From assembly GCF_004348115.1 (NCBI RefSeq), contig NZ_QPFB01000001.1, positions 3,860,028-3,924,027 of the forward strand: DNA of 64,000 nt. The letters are read 5' to 3'. The DNA is from Stenotrophomonas sp. ATCM1_4 (GTDB lineage: Bacteria; Pseudomonadota; Gammaproteobacteria; Xanthomonadales; Xanthomonadaceae). Below are positions 11,075 through 21,361 of the stretch, one piece after another. Below the pieces are notes generated by a model. It saw nothing but the letters and a program-made list of their open reading frames with translations, did not search any database and was not told the origin of the DNA. Numbering within the stretch: position 1 is the stretch's first letter; each line of letters opens with the position of its first letter. The position numbers and the translations under genes were made by a program.

Positions 11075-11105
11075 AAACAACGACGCCCCGGTGAAGGGGC
11101 GTCGT
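11075..11105 (-). terminator. Terminator of the aceF-lpd operon
   Basis: A 10-bp perfect stem (ACGACGCCCC 11080-11089 / GGGGCGTCGT 11096-11105, 6-nt loop) is followed on the minus strand by TTGTTT. It is 21 bp past the lpd stop. Confidence 0.85.
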
Positions 11106-11126
11106 GACGATCACTTCGTATGCAGC

Positions 11127-13262
<2,136 letters not shown>

Positions 13263-13279
13263 TGTCTTCTCCTGTGGGC

Positions 13280-13939
13280 TCAGCCGGCGTCTTCGCCGTA
13301 GAACCGGTCATGCATCTTGTCGAGCGCGCGTTCGATGCCCTCGTAGCGCTTCTCGTATTTTTTGTCCTTGCTGTGCGCCAGCTCGACCAGCAGCGCAGCC
13401 TGCTCCAGCAGCTCCGCCAGTTGGCCGCAACCGGGCCGCAACCCGCTGTAACGCTCGCCGTTGATGGTGAAGGACACCACCTCGCCATCGGTCACCGGTG
13501 CACGCGCAGCCACTTCGGGCGTGGCCAGGGCACTGGCCCATGCCGCCACCAGGCGCTGGGCCAGTGCATCGGGCAGGGGCGCCTGGGCGAACTCCGGCGA
13601 CTGGTCCAGGCGCAGGTTCACCCCGCCACGACTGGCGCCGCCGTCCCAGTTGTAGATGCGCTTGTCGGCCTGGCCGGCCAGCACCTGCCACTGGCTGCTG
13701 CCGGCGTCGCGCCGCAGCAGCACCTGGGTCTCCACGCCCCGCGCCGGCAACACCAGCAGCGACAGGCCATCTTCGGCCTGGCCACCCAGCAGCTGCGCGG
13801 CAGCCTGGCCGTAGTTGCCCACCGCCGGCGGCCAGCCTTCGCCGACCACCGCTTCGCACTGGCGAGCGGCCAGGGCCGGCGAGGATGCCAGCCCCAGCAA
13901 CGCGATCAACAGCGCCCGCTTGAGCGCGGCCGATGTCAC
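13280..13939 (-). CDS. Secreted protein of unknown function inside the PDH operon
   Basis: This 219-residue protein has a signal peptide (TSAALKRALLIALLGLASSPALA, cleaved before ARQCE) and two cysteines in the mature part (CEAVV and GCGQL). No known domain was recognised. The C-terminal third is charged and helical (LAHSKDKKYEKRYEGIERALDKMHDRFYGED). The start is a GTG overlapping the aceF stop as GTGA, and lpd follows after 17 bp, so it is translationally embedded between E2 and E3. An exported product in an operon for a cytoplasmic complex is unexpected. Confidence 0.75.
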   Translation of the reverse strand: MTSAALKRALLIALLGLASSPALAARQCEAVVGEGWPPAVGNYGQAAAQLLGGQAEDGLSLLVLPARGVETQVLLRRDAGSSQWQVLAGQADKRIYNWDGGASRGGVNLRLDQSPEFAQAPLPDALAQRLVAAWASALATPEVAARAPVTDGEVVSFTINGERYSGLRPGCGQLAELLEQAALLVELAHSKDKKYEKRYEGIERALDKMHDRFYGEDAG

Positions 13940-15315
13940 AGCAGCACGCGCCGCATGTCGGCCAGCACCTGCGACAGGTACGTGGTGAAGCGTGCGGCCA
14001 GCGCGCCGTCGATGACGCGGTGGTCGTAGCTCAGCGACAGCGGCAGCAGCAGCTTGGGGGCGAATTCCTTGCCGTTCCAGACCGGCTGGATCGAGGACTT
14101 GGACACGCCCAGGATGGCCACTTCCGGTGCATTGACGATCGGGGTGAAGGCGGTGCCGCCGATGCCGCCCAACGAGCTGATCGAGAAGCAGCCGCCGCTC
14201 ATGTCGGCCGGGCCGAGCTTGCCGTCGCGCGCCTTCTTCGCCAGCTCACCGGTTTCCTGCGCGATCTGCACCACACCCTTCTTGTCCACGTCGCGGATCA
14301 CCGGCACGACCAGCCCGTTCGGCGTGTCGGCGGCGAAGCCGATGTGGAAGTACTTCTTCAGGGTGAGGTTCTCGCCGCTGGCATCGAGCGAGGCGTTGAA
14401 CTCGGGGAACTTCTTCAGCGCCGCGGCGCTGGCCTTGATCAGGAAGGCGAGCATGGTCAGCTTGATGCCGGCCTTCTCGTTTTCCTTGTTCAGCGCCACG
14501 CGCAGGGCTTCCAGCTCGGTGATGTCGGCCTGGTCGAACTGGGTGACGTGCGGGATCATCGCCCAGTTGCGGGCCAGGTTGGCGCCGGAGATCTTCTTGA
14601 TGCGCGACAGCGGCTGCACCTCGGTCTCGCCGAACTTGCTGAAGTCCACCTTCGGCCACGGCAGCAGGTTCAGGCCACCGCCGGCGGGGGCCGGTGCGGC
14701 ACCGGCCACGGCCACGCCACCGCTCAGGGCGCCCTTGACGAACTTCTGCACGTCGGCCTTGGTGATGCGGCCGCCCTTCTCGCTGCCCCCCACCTGGGCC
14801 AGGTCCACGCCCAGCTCACGGGCGAACACGCGCACCGCCGGGCTGGCATACGGCACCTTGGACGGCAACACGCCTTCGGCGTTGAACTGCACCGGCGGGG
14901 TCGCCGGGGTGCCGGCCGGCAGCGCGTCTTCCTGCTGGATCTCGCGCTGGGCCAGCTTGTCGGCCACCGGGGCAACAGCCACCGGCTCGACCTTGGCACC
15001 GGTCTCGGCGGTCGGCTCGACCTTGGCCGGCGCGGCCGGGGCAGCTGCGGCGGCCGGCTTGGCGGCGCTCTCCTCGGCCACTTCGATCACGGCCACGACC
15101 TTGCCCTCGGACAGGGTGTCACCCACCTTGACCTTGAGTTCCTTGACCACGCCGGCATAGGCGGACGGCACTTCCATCGTGGCCTTGTCCGATTCCAGCG
15201 TGACCAGGCCCTGGTCCTTCTTCACCGTGTCGCCGACGGCAACCAGGATCTCGATCACCGGAATGTCGCTGTAGTCACCGATATCGGGGACAAGTGCTTC
15301 CTTGATTTCGGCCAT
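13936..15315 (-). CDS. aceF: Pyruvate dehydrogenase E2, dihydrolipoamide acetyltransferase
   Basis: This 459-residue protein has one lipoyl domain (residues 3-78, lipoyl lysine Lys44 in ESDKATMEVPS), an Ala/Pro linker, an E3/E1-binding domain around 155-190 (ASPAVRVFARELGVDLAQV), and a C-terminal catalytic domain. The active-site HRVIDG is at His432/Asp436. The ATG at 15315 is preceded by GGAG at 6 bp; the earlier in-frame ATG at 15330 is not needed. E1 (aceE) is not in the window. Its lipoyl domain is clearly related to the two on E3 but less alike than those are to each other. Confidence 0.95.
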   Translation of the reverse strand: MAEIKEALVPDIGDYSDIPVIEILVAVGDTVKKDQGLVTLESDKATMEVPSAYAGVVKELKVKVGDTLSEGKVVAVIEVAEESAAKPAAAAAPAAPAKVEPTAETGAKVEPVAVAPVADKLAQREIQQEDALPAGTPATPPVQFNAEGVLPSKVPYASPAVRVFARELGVDLAQVGGSEKGGRITKADVQKFVKGALSGGVAVAGAAPAPAGGGLNLLPWPKVDFSKFGETEVQPLSRIKKISGANLARNWAMIPHVTQFDQADITELEALRVALNKENEKAGIKLTMLAFLIKASAAALKKFPEFNASLDASGENLTLKKYFHIGFAADTPNGLVVPVIRDVDKKGVVQIAQETGELAKKARDGKLGPADMSGGCFSISSLGGIGGTAFTPIVNAPEVAILGVSKSSIQPVWNGKEFAPKLLLPLSLSYDHRVIDGALAARFTTYLSQVLADMRRVLL

Positions 15316-15347
15316 GAATAACTCCAGCAACAGTGAGGGAATCTCCT

Positions 15348-15376
15348 ATTGTGGCGTCCCCGGGCCGCAGCGCCAA
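15348..15376 (-). promoter_or_regulatory. aceF: Candidate promoter of the aceF operon
   Basis: On the minus strand TTGGCG (15376-15371) and CACAAT (15353-15348) are separated by 17 bp, about 33 bp before the aceF start codon. The -10 match is weak, so it may need an activator. Confidence 0.45.
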
Positions 15377-15402
15377 CCGCCTCCACTGAATTCGCCTACG
15401 TA

Positions 15403-15488
15403 TGTCCCTGGACAGCCACGCCCCAAGCCCGGCCGGGCGCGACGGTTGTCCCAGCCAGGCCATCAATACTGACCCGAACGGTTGTCCC
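15403..15488. promoter_or_regulatory. Three TGTCCC repeats upstream of aceF
   Basis: TGTCCC occurs at 15403, 15447 and 15483 on the plus strand. The last two are part of an 11-bp direct repeat ACGGTTGTCCC (15442-15452 and 15478-15488), and the first is half of the palindrome TGTCC-CT-GGACA (15403-15414). They lie upstream of the proposed aceF -35 and downstream of the glycosylase gene, so they may be operator sites. Confidence 0.45.
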
Positions 15489-15502
15489 TGATGTCCTGCC
15501 CG

Positions 15503-16057
15503 TCAACGGCCACGGGCCGTTGGGGCAGCTTGCGCGCCGGTTTCCAGCCACGGCTGAAGTGGCGCCCAGGCCGCGCGCAGGCGCGGCAATGTCCATGCCG
15601 CGTTGGCCGGACTGGTGGAAGGCAGCGCCAGCACCGGCAGCGCAGCCGCCAAAGGCGGCAAAGCCGGGGACACCCAGCGCCGGAACGCCGCGGCGGCGGC
15701 ACCGCCATTGCAGGCGATGGCGCGCAGCCCGGGCAGGCCCTGGATCAGCGCCGGCAGCGCATTGGGCACTTCGCTGCCCCGCTCGATGGCCGCATCCAGG
15801 CTGCCACTGCGCCGGCACTGGCCGATCACGTCCCAGACACCGACCCCGGACTGCAACAGGCAATGCAGGCGCTGCGTGTACTCCTGCGCGGGATCGAATC
15901 CGCACAACGCGCCCATCAACGGCCAGAAGCGGTTGCGCGGATGCGCGTAGTAACGCGCCTGCTGCAGTGACACCGCGCCCGGCATCGAACCCAGCACCAG
16001 CACCCGGCAATCCGCATTCACCTGCGCAGGCAATCCCTGCAGTAGCTGTTCGTCCAT
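15503..16057 (-). CDS. DNA-deoxyinosine/uracil glycosylase-like repair enzyme
   Basis: This protein of about 184 residues belongs to the uracil-DNA glycosylase superfamily. It has the N-terminal motif VLGSMPGAVSLQQARYYAHPRNRFWPLMG, whose GSMPG loop and following RNRFW are characteristic of the hypoxanthine-DNA glycosylase/Mug-like branch, and a C-terminal LPSTSPAN motif. These enzymes excise deaminated bases. The start is uncertain: ATG 16057 gives family-typical length, while the frame stays open to an ATG at 16144 inside the ompW upstream region. Confidence 0.85.
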   Translation of the reverse strand: MDEQLLQGLPAQVNADCRVLVLGSMPGAVSLQQARYYAHPRNRFWPLMGALCGFDPAQEYTQRLHCLLQSGVGVWDVIGQCRRSGSLDAAIERGSEVPNALPALIQGLPGLRAIACNGGAAAAAFRRWVSPALPPLAAALPVLALPSTSPANAAWTLPRLRAAWAPLQPWLETGAQAAPTARGR

Positions 16058-16108
16058 CACGCGCGCCACAACATCGTGAACGGACTTTGGGTGGTTTGTC
16101 CCGATTTC

Positions 16109-16162
16109 ATGGGGTTTCGTCCATTGCTTACTGAACGCATGCACAGAAAAAACCCCATGCGT
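16109..16162 (+). promoter_or_regulatory. Alternative hairpins upstream of ompW
   Basis: Two inverted repeats compete for the same bases: ATGGGGTTT (16109-16117) with AAACCCCAT (16150-16158), and ACGCATG (16135-16141) with CATGCGT (16156-16162). Both pair with the segment around 16150-16162, so they are mutually exclusive. They lie about 100 bp before the ompW start. Confidence 0.45.
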
Positions 16163-16259
16163 ACAGAGCGATTCATCTTCGCATCGCTAGGGTTTGCCAC
16201 GCCCCGCAACGAGGGCCTCGAAAACAACAATGTCCCGATAGAGAGACGAGGAGTTTGTT

Positions 16260-16901
16260 ATGCGTTCGATCAAGATTCTGAGCCTTGCCACCCTGGGCGC
16301 ACTTGCGCTTTCTTCCACTGCGTTCGCGCAGGACGGCACGGCTGACACTGCATCGGGCAAGCATTTTGCCGTGGTTGGCGGCGTTGCGCTGCTGCAGCCC
16401 AAGAGCGATCCGGTGGACGGCATCGACAAGTTCGATGGCGGCCCGGCCCCGACGCTGAGCGCCAGCTACTACTTCAACGACAACATCGCCGTGGAACTGT
16501 GGGGTGCTGCCGACAAGTTCAACCACCGCGTGCGCACCGATGGCGGCGCCAAGGCCGGCTCGGTCGAGCAGCAGCCGATCGCGCTGAGCGCGCAGTACCA
16601 CTTCGGCGCGGCTGACAACGTGTTCCGCCCGTTCGTGGGCGTGGGCTACTACGAGTCGAACTTCAGCAACGAGAAGATCGATGGCCTGTCCGGCACCGGC
16701 GACCACGTCGCCGTGGAAACCGCCAAGGGCGCCATCGGCACCGTCGGCGTGGACATGAACATCAACTCCACCTGGTTCGCCCGTGCCGATGCACGCTACA
16801 TGCACGCCCGTCCGGAACTGCGCGTCGCTGGCGCCGGCACCGGCCAGGACCTGAAGCTGGACCCGTGGACCGTGGGCTTTGGTATCGGCGCCCGCTTCTG
16901 A
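16260..16901 (+). CDS. ompW: OmpW family outer-membrane protein
   Basis: This 213-residue protein has a signal peptide (MRSIKILSLATLGALALSSTAFA, then QDG) and a small eight-stranded barrel pattern. It includes SYYFNDNIAVELWGA and FRPFVGVGYYESNFS, and ends GFGIGARF with the terminal Phe. OmpW barrels provide a narrow hydrophobic channel in the outer membrane. A strong GAGGAG ribosome binding site is 7 bp before the ATG. Termination is provided by a 13-bp hairpin 30 bp downstream. Confidence 0.92.
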   Translation: MRSIKILSLATLGALALSSTAFAQDGTADTASGKHFAVVGGVALLQPKSDPVDGIDKFDGGPAPTLSASYYFNDNIAVELWGAADKFNHRVRTDGGAKAGSVEQQPIALSAQYHFGAADNVFRPFVGVGYYESNFSNEKIDGLSGTGDHVAVETAKGAIGTVGVDMNINSTWFARADARYMHARPELRVAGAGTGQDLKLDPWTVGFGIGARF

Positions 16902-16931
16902 TTCATCCAGAACAAAGCAGCGGTTGATTCA

Positions 16932-16963
16932 ACAGGCACGGACCGTTCGCGGTCCGTGCCTGT
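16932..16963. terminator. Terminator after ompW
   Basis: A 13-bp perfect stem (ACAGGCACGGACC / GGTCCGTGCCTGT) encloses GTTCGC. A weak T-rich stretch (CTTCGTT) follows on the plus strand. It also lies beyond the convergent gene at 16991, so it may work in both directions. Confidence 0.8.
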
Positions 16964-16990
16964 CTTCGTTCACGCAGCCGCAGGGCGGCT

Positions 16991-17752
16991 TCACGGGGTG
17001 CCGTCTTCGCTCCATTGCAGGGCCAGGTAGTCGAAGCCGGATTGCAGGCGTGGCTTGATCACGTCGAAGAACGGCGAGACGTCGAAGTCGCGCGGCGTGT
17101 ACAGGCTGTAGTTGCGGATGTGCAGGATCTCCAGCCGCTGTTCGCGGCCACCGGCCTGCTCCAGCACCGTTTCGATCTCGGGCAGGATCGGGTAGCGGAT
17201 CGACTCGAATGCCTGCGCCAGCAAGGTCGAGCAGATCGCCTTGGTCGGTTCGCCGCTGCCCAGCGCGATCAAGCGCCGGCGCATGTTGCCGGGCACGGGC
17301 GGCTGGCGGATCAGGTAACGGGCCAGGTCGAACACGTTCTTCAGGTCGTAGCTGTAGCCCAGCCGTGCACGCATGAATGCGACCAGCTGTTCCACCACCA
17401 TCGGCGCCAGCCCCTGTGGACGGCAGATGCGCGTGTGCTGGTGGGCGAACTCGCTGAGCGGAATGCGCCGCACGCCCTGCTCCACGTCCACGTCGATCAG
17501 CATCGGCTGCGGCCGCCCGCCTTCGTGCAATGGCTCCTCGCCGATGTACAGCGCGGCGTGCGACCAGGTGGACTGGGTGAGGTACTTGATAGCCGTGGCG
17601 AAGCGGCTGTTGCCTTCCACCAGCAGCACGTCACCGCGTCGCAGCGTCCGCGCCAGCAACGCCGGGTCGCTGGTGGACGGCCGCATCTGGCGACGCCGTG
17701 GCTGGGCGAGGAAATGCGCCATCCGGCGTCCCAGCAGGTTCAACACGCCCAT
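16991..17752 (-). CDS. Permuted papain-fold (YiiX/C92-type) hydrolase-like protein
   Basis: This 253-residue protein has the permuted NlpC/P60 layout: a His in TWSHAALYIG (about residue 80) comes before a Cys in KAICSTLLAQAFE (about residue 190). GDVLLVEGNSRFATAIKYLTQ at the start of the domain is typical of the YiiX/YaeF group. Members are thought to be amidases or lipases acting on lipids or envelope peptides; the substrate here is unknown. No signal peptide is obvious despite a basic N-terminus, so it may be cytoplasmic or membrane-associated. Confidence 0.75.
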   Translation of the reverse strand: MGVLNLLGRRMAHFLAQPRRRQMRPSTSDPALLARTLRRGDVLLVEGNSRFATAIKYLTQSTWSHAALYIGEEPLHEGGRPQPMLIDVDVEQGVRRIPLSEFAHQHTRICRPQGLAPMVVEQLVAFMRARLGYSYDLKNVFDLARYLIRQPPVPGNMRRRLIALGSGEPTKAICSTLLAQAFESIRYPILPEIETVLEQAGGREQRLEILHIRNYSLYTPRDFDVSPFFDVIKPRLQSGFDYLALQWSEDGTP

Positions 17753-17812
17753 GGATACCCCCGGCAGGATCGTTGCACCAGCCTACCGGCAGCCCGGCGT
17801 GGCCGCCATGGA

Positions 17813-18376
17813 TCAGCGCACGCTGCGGTCGTAGCGACGATAGCGCAGGTGATGCCGTACCCGTCGCCGCAGCAACAGTGCGTACATGCCGGCATAGCCC
17901 AGCAGCAGGGCCGCCATCGCCAGCAGGCCGGCATGGCTGAGCCAGCCGCTTTGCGGCCAGGCCACGCCGTTCACCGAGGCCTGCCATCCTTGCACCAGGC
18001 CTGCCACCAGGCGCACCACGATCATCAGGGTCAACAGCAGCACCAGCGCCGTGCTGGGCTTGTAGAACAGCACGTCCGGACCCGGGTCGAACTGCGTGAG
18101 CCGGTAGCCCAGCACGCCGACCAGCAGCCCCACCAGCCATCCCAGGGCGGCATAGGCCCAGGCGTTGGTCCACCAGAAGCCGGCGATGGCGGTGAACACC
18201 ACGAACATCACGGTCGAGACCAGCGTGCCCCAGAAATTGAAGGTGATCAGCCAGGGCCGCGCCTGGCGTCGCGCGCCGCCGTTGCGCACGCGCTGCCACA
18301 GCGACAGCGGCAACAGCAGCAGCGCGATCGCAACGAAGACCAGCAGCCCCAGCGGCAGGGCGAACAGCATCGGCAT
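17813..18376 (-). CDS. Small polytopic membrane protein (DUF1453/CcdC-like)
   Basis: This 187-residue protein has four to five predicted membrane helices and a basic C-terminal tail (RRRVRHHLRYRRYDRSVR). The layout and the segment around YKPSTALVLLLTLMIVVRLV recall CcdC/DUF1453 proteins, but the match is by eye only and the function is unknown. ATG 18376 is preferred to the upstream in-frame start because the hydrophobic segment begins there. The next gene on the same strand starts 60 bp further on. Confidence 0.6.
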   Translation of the reverse strand: MPMLFALPLGLLVFVAIALLLLPLSLWQRVRNGGARRQARPWLITFNFWGTLVSTVMFVVFTAIAGFWWTNAWAYAALGWLVGLLVGVLGYRLTQFDPGPDVLFYKPSTALVLLLTLMIVVRLVAGLVQGWQASVNGVAWPQSGWLSHAGLLAMAALLLGYAGMYALLLRRRVRHHLRYRRYDRSVR

Positions 18377-18440
18377 GGTGTCAGGGTCCGTTCGTGATGC
18401 AGCGGGAACGGGGAGCATAGGCCGGCACGCGTGATGGCCG

Positions 18441-18462
18441 GTAGAGCGGAGCCACGCCCCGC
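18441..18462 (+). repeat. Single GTAG (SMAG-like) hairpin downstream of metQ
   Basis: GTAG at 18441 is followed by GCGGAGC-CAC-GCCCCGC, a 7-bp stem with one mismatch. It sits between the membrane-protein gene (start 18376) and the metQ stop (18520). Confidence 0.6.
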
Positions 18463-18519
18463 CGGGGCTTCACCGGGCACGCCCCTGCCGCGCGTGGCCC
18501 GGCACGAGCGGTGCGTGGG

Positions 18520-19314
18520 TCAGAACGCCGGCAGTACCGCGCCCTTGTACTTCTGCTCGATGAAGGCCTTCACTTCCGGGCTGGTCAGGGCCTTGGCCAG
18601 CTTCTGCACGCGGGCGTCGTCCTTGTTGTCCGGGCGCGCGACCAGGAAGTTCACGTACGGCGAATCGCTGCTCTCGATGGCCAGCGCATCCTTGGTCGGG
18701 TTCAGGCCCGCGTCCAGCGCGTAATTGGTGTTGATCAGCGCCAGGTCGACCTGGTCGAGCACGCGCGGCAGCATCGCCGAGTCCAGCTCGCGGAACTTCA
18801 GGCCCTTGGCGTTCTCGACGATGTCACGCTGGGTGGACAGGGCGTTGGACGGGTCCTTGAGCTTGATGACGCCGGCCTTGTCCAGCAGGATCAGCGCGCG
18901 GCTGTTGTTGCTCGGATCGTTCGGGATCACCACGTCGGCGCCGTTGGGCAGTTCGGCCAACGACTTGAAGCGACGCGAATAGGCACCGAACGGCTCGATG
19001 TGCACGCCGGTGACGGTGACCAGGTCGGTCTTGCGGTCACGGTTGTAGGCCTGCAGGTAGGGCTCGGTCTGGAAGTAGTTCACGTCCACCTGCCTCTGCA
19101 CCAACTGGTCGTTGGGCTGCACGTAGTCGTTGAACACGCGCACGTCGAGCGTGACGCCTTCCTTCTCCATCAGTGGCTTGACCACTTCCAGAATCTCGGC
19201 GTGCGGCACGGCGGTGGCGGCGACCACCAGCTTGGACGCATCGGCGGCCGGCTTGCCGCAGGCCGAAAGCGCCAGCGCGGCGGCGAACAGGGGGAAGGCG
19301 AGCAGCTTTTTCAT
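18520..19314 (-). CDS. metQ: Methionine ABC transporter substrate-binding lipoprotein
   Basis: This 264-residue NlpA-family protein has a lipoprotein signal ending in LALSAC, lipidated at Cys19. The mature part shows the family motifs ATAVPHAEILE, QVDVNYFQTEPYL and NTNYALDAGLNP. It captures D/L-methionine in the periplasm for MetNI. The ATG at 19314 was chosen because it places the lipobox correctly; the frame has a further ATG at 19353. It follows metI after 84 bp and ends the operon. Confidence 0.95.
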   Translation of the reverse strand: MKKLLAFPLFAAALALSACGKPAADASKLVVAATAVPHAEILEVVKPLMEKEGVTLDVRVFNDYVQPNDQLVQRQVDVNYFQTEPYLQAYNRDRKTDLVTVTGVHIEPFGAYSRRFKSLAELPNGADVVIPNDPSNNSRALILLDKAGVIKLKDPSNALSTQRDIVENAKGLKFRELDSAMLPRVLDQVDLALINTNYALDAGLNPTKDALAIESSDSPYVNFLVARPDNKDDARVQKLAKALTSPEVKAFIEQKYKGAVLPAF

Positions 19315-19398
19315 AGGAATCAGGATCCCGTGGGGAAGGATGGTGGACGGCATACCGTAACAGGCCAGCCGCGCGCAGGGCGCACGGCCTGACCCGGT

Positions 19399-20088
19399 TT
19401 ACTTGCGGCTGTAGTGTGCGACCAACCGGTCGCCAGCCATCTGCAGCAACTGGACCAGCACCAGCAGCAACACCACGGTGACCAGCGCCACGTCGGTGTG
19501 CGAACGCTGGTAGCCATCGCGGAAGGCCAGGTCGCCCAGGCCGCCGGAACCGATCGCCCCGCCCATCGCGGTGAAGCCGATCAAGGCGATGGTGGTGACC
19601 GTGGCACCGGCAATCAGACCCGGGCGCGCCTCCGGCAGCAGTACCTTGAACACCAGCTGGCGGGTGGTTGCGCCCATCGCCTGGCTGGCCTCGATCACGC
19701 CACGGTCCACTTCGCGCAAAGCGGTTTCGACCAGGCGCGCATAGAACGGCGCCGCGCCGACGACCAGCGGCAGGATCGCGCCACGCACGCCCAGCGAGGT
19801 GCCCATCAGGCCCAGCGTGACCGGGATCAGCACGATCATCAGGATGATGAAGGGCACCGAGCGCAGCAGGTTCACCAGCAGCGCCAGCACGCCGTAGACC
19901 ACCGGCTTGCGGTGCAGCTGCGGCGAACCGGTCAGGAACAGCAGCACGCCCAGCGGCAGGCCGATGGCCATGGTCAGCGGCAGCGAGCCGGCCAGCATCA
20001 GCAGCGTGTCGACGGTGGCCTGGCCGATGTCGGCCCACTTGCCGGCATCGAGGTGGCGGAAGAAGCCGCCTGCGGTTGCGAACATCAT
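19399..20088 (-). CDS. metI: Methionine ABC transporter permease
   Basis: This 229-residue permease has five membrane helices and the EAA loop [25 protein letters not shown] that docks on Met[17 protein letters not shown] and [13 protein letters not shown] are typical MetI segments. The N-terminus is about ten residues longer than in E. coli. Its ATG overlaps the metN stop by 4 bp (ATGA), so the two are translationally coupled. Confidence 0.95.
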   Translation of the reverse strand: MMFATAGGFFRHLDAGKWADIGQATVDTLLMLAGSLPLTMAIGLPLGVLLFLTGSPQLHRKPVVYGVLALLVNLLRSVPFIILMIVLIPVTLGLMGTSLGVRGAILPLVVGAAPFYARLVETALREVDRGVIEASQAMGATTRQLVFKVLLPEARPGLIAGATVTTIALIGFTAMGGAIGSGGLGDLAFRDGYQRSHTDVALVTVVLLLVLVQLLQMAGDRLVAHYSRK

Positions 20089-21092
20089 TGGCGCAGCTCC
20101 TCCACGTGGACGCCGGCCGCAACGAAAACGGCCTGCGCGGCATTCTGGTCACCGCCGACCAGCGCGACGGTGAGCTGGCCATACGGCGTGTCCTTGATCC
20201 GGTCGATGCGGCCGGACAGAATGTTGTAGTCCACCCCGGTCTCGCGCGCGATGCGGCCCAGCAGCGGCTCGTAGGTGTCATTGCCGAGGAAGGTCAGGCG
20301 CACGATGCGACCGTTGACCGCGGCGTAGTCGCGCAGCTGCTCGCCTTCGTCCACGTGCTCGGACTCGGACACGAAGCGGCGGGTGGTGGGATGCTGCGGG
20401 TGCAGGAACACATCGGTCACCGGGCCCATCTCGACCAGGTGCCCGGCGTCGAGCACGGCCACGCGGTCGCAGACACGGCGGATCACGTCCATCTCGTGGG
20501 TGATCAGCACGATGGTCAGGCCCAGCTCGCGGTTGATCTTGCCCAGCAGCGACAGCACCGAGGCGGTGGTCTGCGGGTCCAGCGCGCTGGTGGCCTCGTC
20601 GCACAGCAGGATCTGCGGGCGCGTGGCCAGCGCACGGGCGATGCCCACGCGCTGCTTCTGGCCGCCGGACAGCTGCGCCGGGTACTTGCTGGCATGGGCT
20701 TCCAGGCCCACGGTGCGCAGCAGTTCGGCGACGCGCGCATCGATCTCGGCCTGCGCGGTGCCGGCCAGTTCCAGCGGGAAGGCGACGTTGGCCGCCACCG
20801 TGCGCGAGGACAGCAGGTTGAAGTGCTGGAAGATCATGCCGATACGGCGGCGCAGCGCACGCAGGCCGGCATCGTCCAGCGTGGTGGCGTCCTGCCCGTC
20901 GATGAGCACGCGGCCGCCACTGGGTTCTTCCAGGCGGTTGATCAGGCGGATCAGGGTGGACTTGCCGGCACCGGAATGGCCGATGATGCCGAATACCTCG
21001 CCGGCCTCGATCGTCAGATCAAGCGGATGCAGCGCGGTGATCGCGCGACCATCGACGACATAGGACTTCTGCAGGTTCTGGAACGCGATCAC
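20085..21092 (-). CDS. metN: Methionine ABC transporter ATP-binding protein
   Basis: This 335-residue ATPase has Walker [10 protein letters not shown], signature [15 protein letters not shown], and Walker [13 protein letters not shown], followed by ITHEMDVI. It also carries the C-terminal NIL/ACT-like domain (about residues 250-335) that senses methionine and inhibits transport. The frame stays open far upstream, but the GTG at 21092 gives [15 protein letters not shown], the standard start, and the usual length. The ribosome binding site is weak (AGG). Confidence 0.95.
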   Translation of the reverse strand: MIAFQNLQKSYVVDGRAITALHPLDLTIEAGEVFGIIGHSGAGKSTLIRLINRLEEPSGGRVLIDGQDATTLDDAGLRALRRRIGMIFQHFNLLSSRTVAANVAFPLELAGTAQAEIDARVAELLRTVGLEAHASKYPAQLSGGQKQRVGIARALATRPQILLCDEATSALDPQTTASVLSLLGKINRELGLTIVLITHEMDVIRRVCDRVAVLDAGHLVEMGPVTDVFLHPQHPTTRRFVSESEHVDEGEQLRDYAAVNGRIVRLTFLGNDTYEPLLGRIARETGVDYNILSGRIDRIKDTPYGQLTVALVGGDQNAAQAVFVAAGVHVEELRQ

Positions 21093-21361
21093 TGCCTGGG
21101 CAACCGGGGGGACAGAATGGGGGGGCGTGCAGCCTAGCAGCGCCGACCGCCCGGCGCGCGTGCTGATGGACGGAAGCTTATTCCTTTTGGTTCTAAGCTG
21201 GCATCTCCGGGGCTGCGGCTGGCCCACCGGGCCCCATCCCGACCCGAGCGCTGTCCTGCCCCTCCCCTGGACGCAGCCCAAGGGGACGACGGGGAAGATG
21301 CCTTCGGGTCCCGCCGGAAAGGCCCCCGGGATTCCCCCGCCTACGTGCCGCCGGCGCGGGC
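21093..21361. other. 269-bp region upstream of metN
   Basis: No gene is seen. An AT-rich patch at 21173-21197, unusual in these surroundings, contains the dyad GGAA-N5-TTCC (21173-21185) overlapping GCTTA/TAAGC arms, and is the likeliest place for metN regulatory sites. The rest is GC-rich with runs of Cs. No clear sigma-70 pair or SAM riboswitch could be recognised. Confidence 0.4.

Noticed and set aside
21093-21361. A SAM riboswitch before metN
   Set aside because: The region is short, GC-rich with C-runs, and I could not fit the helix set of a known SAM riboswitch.
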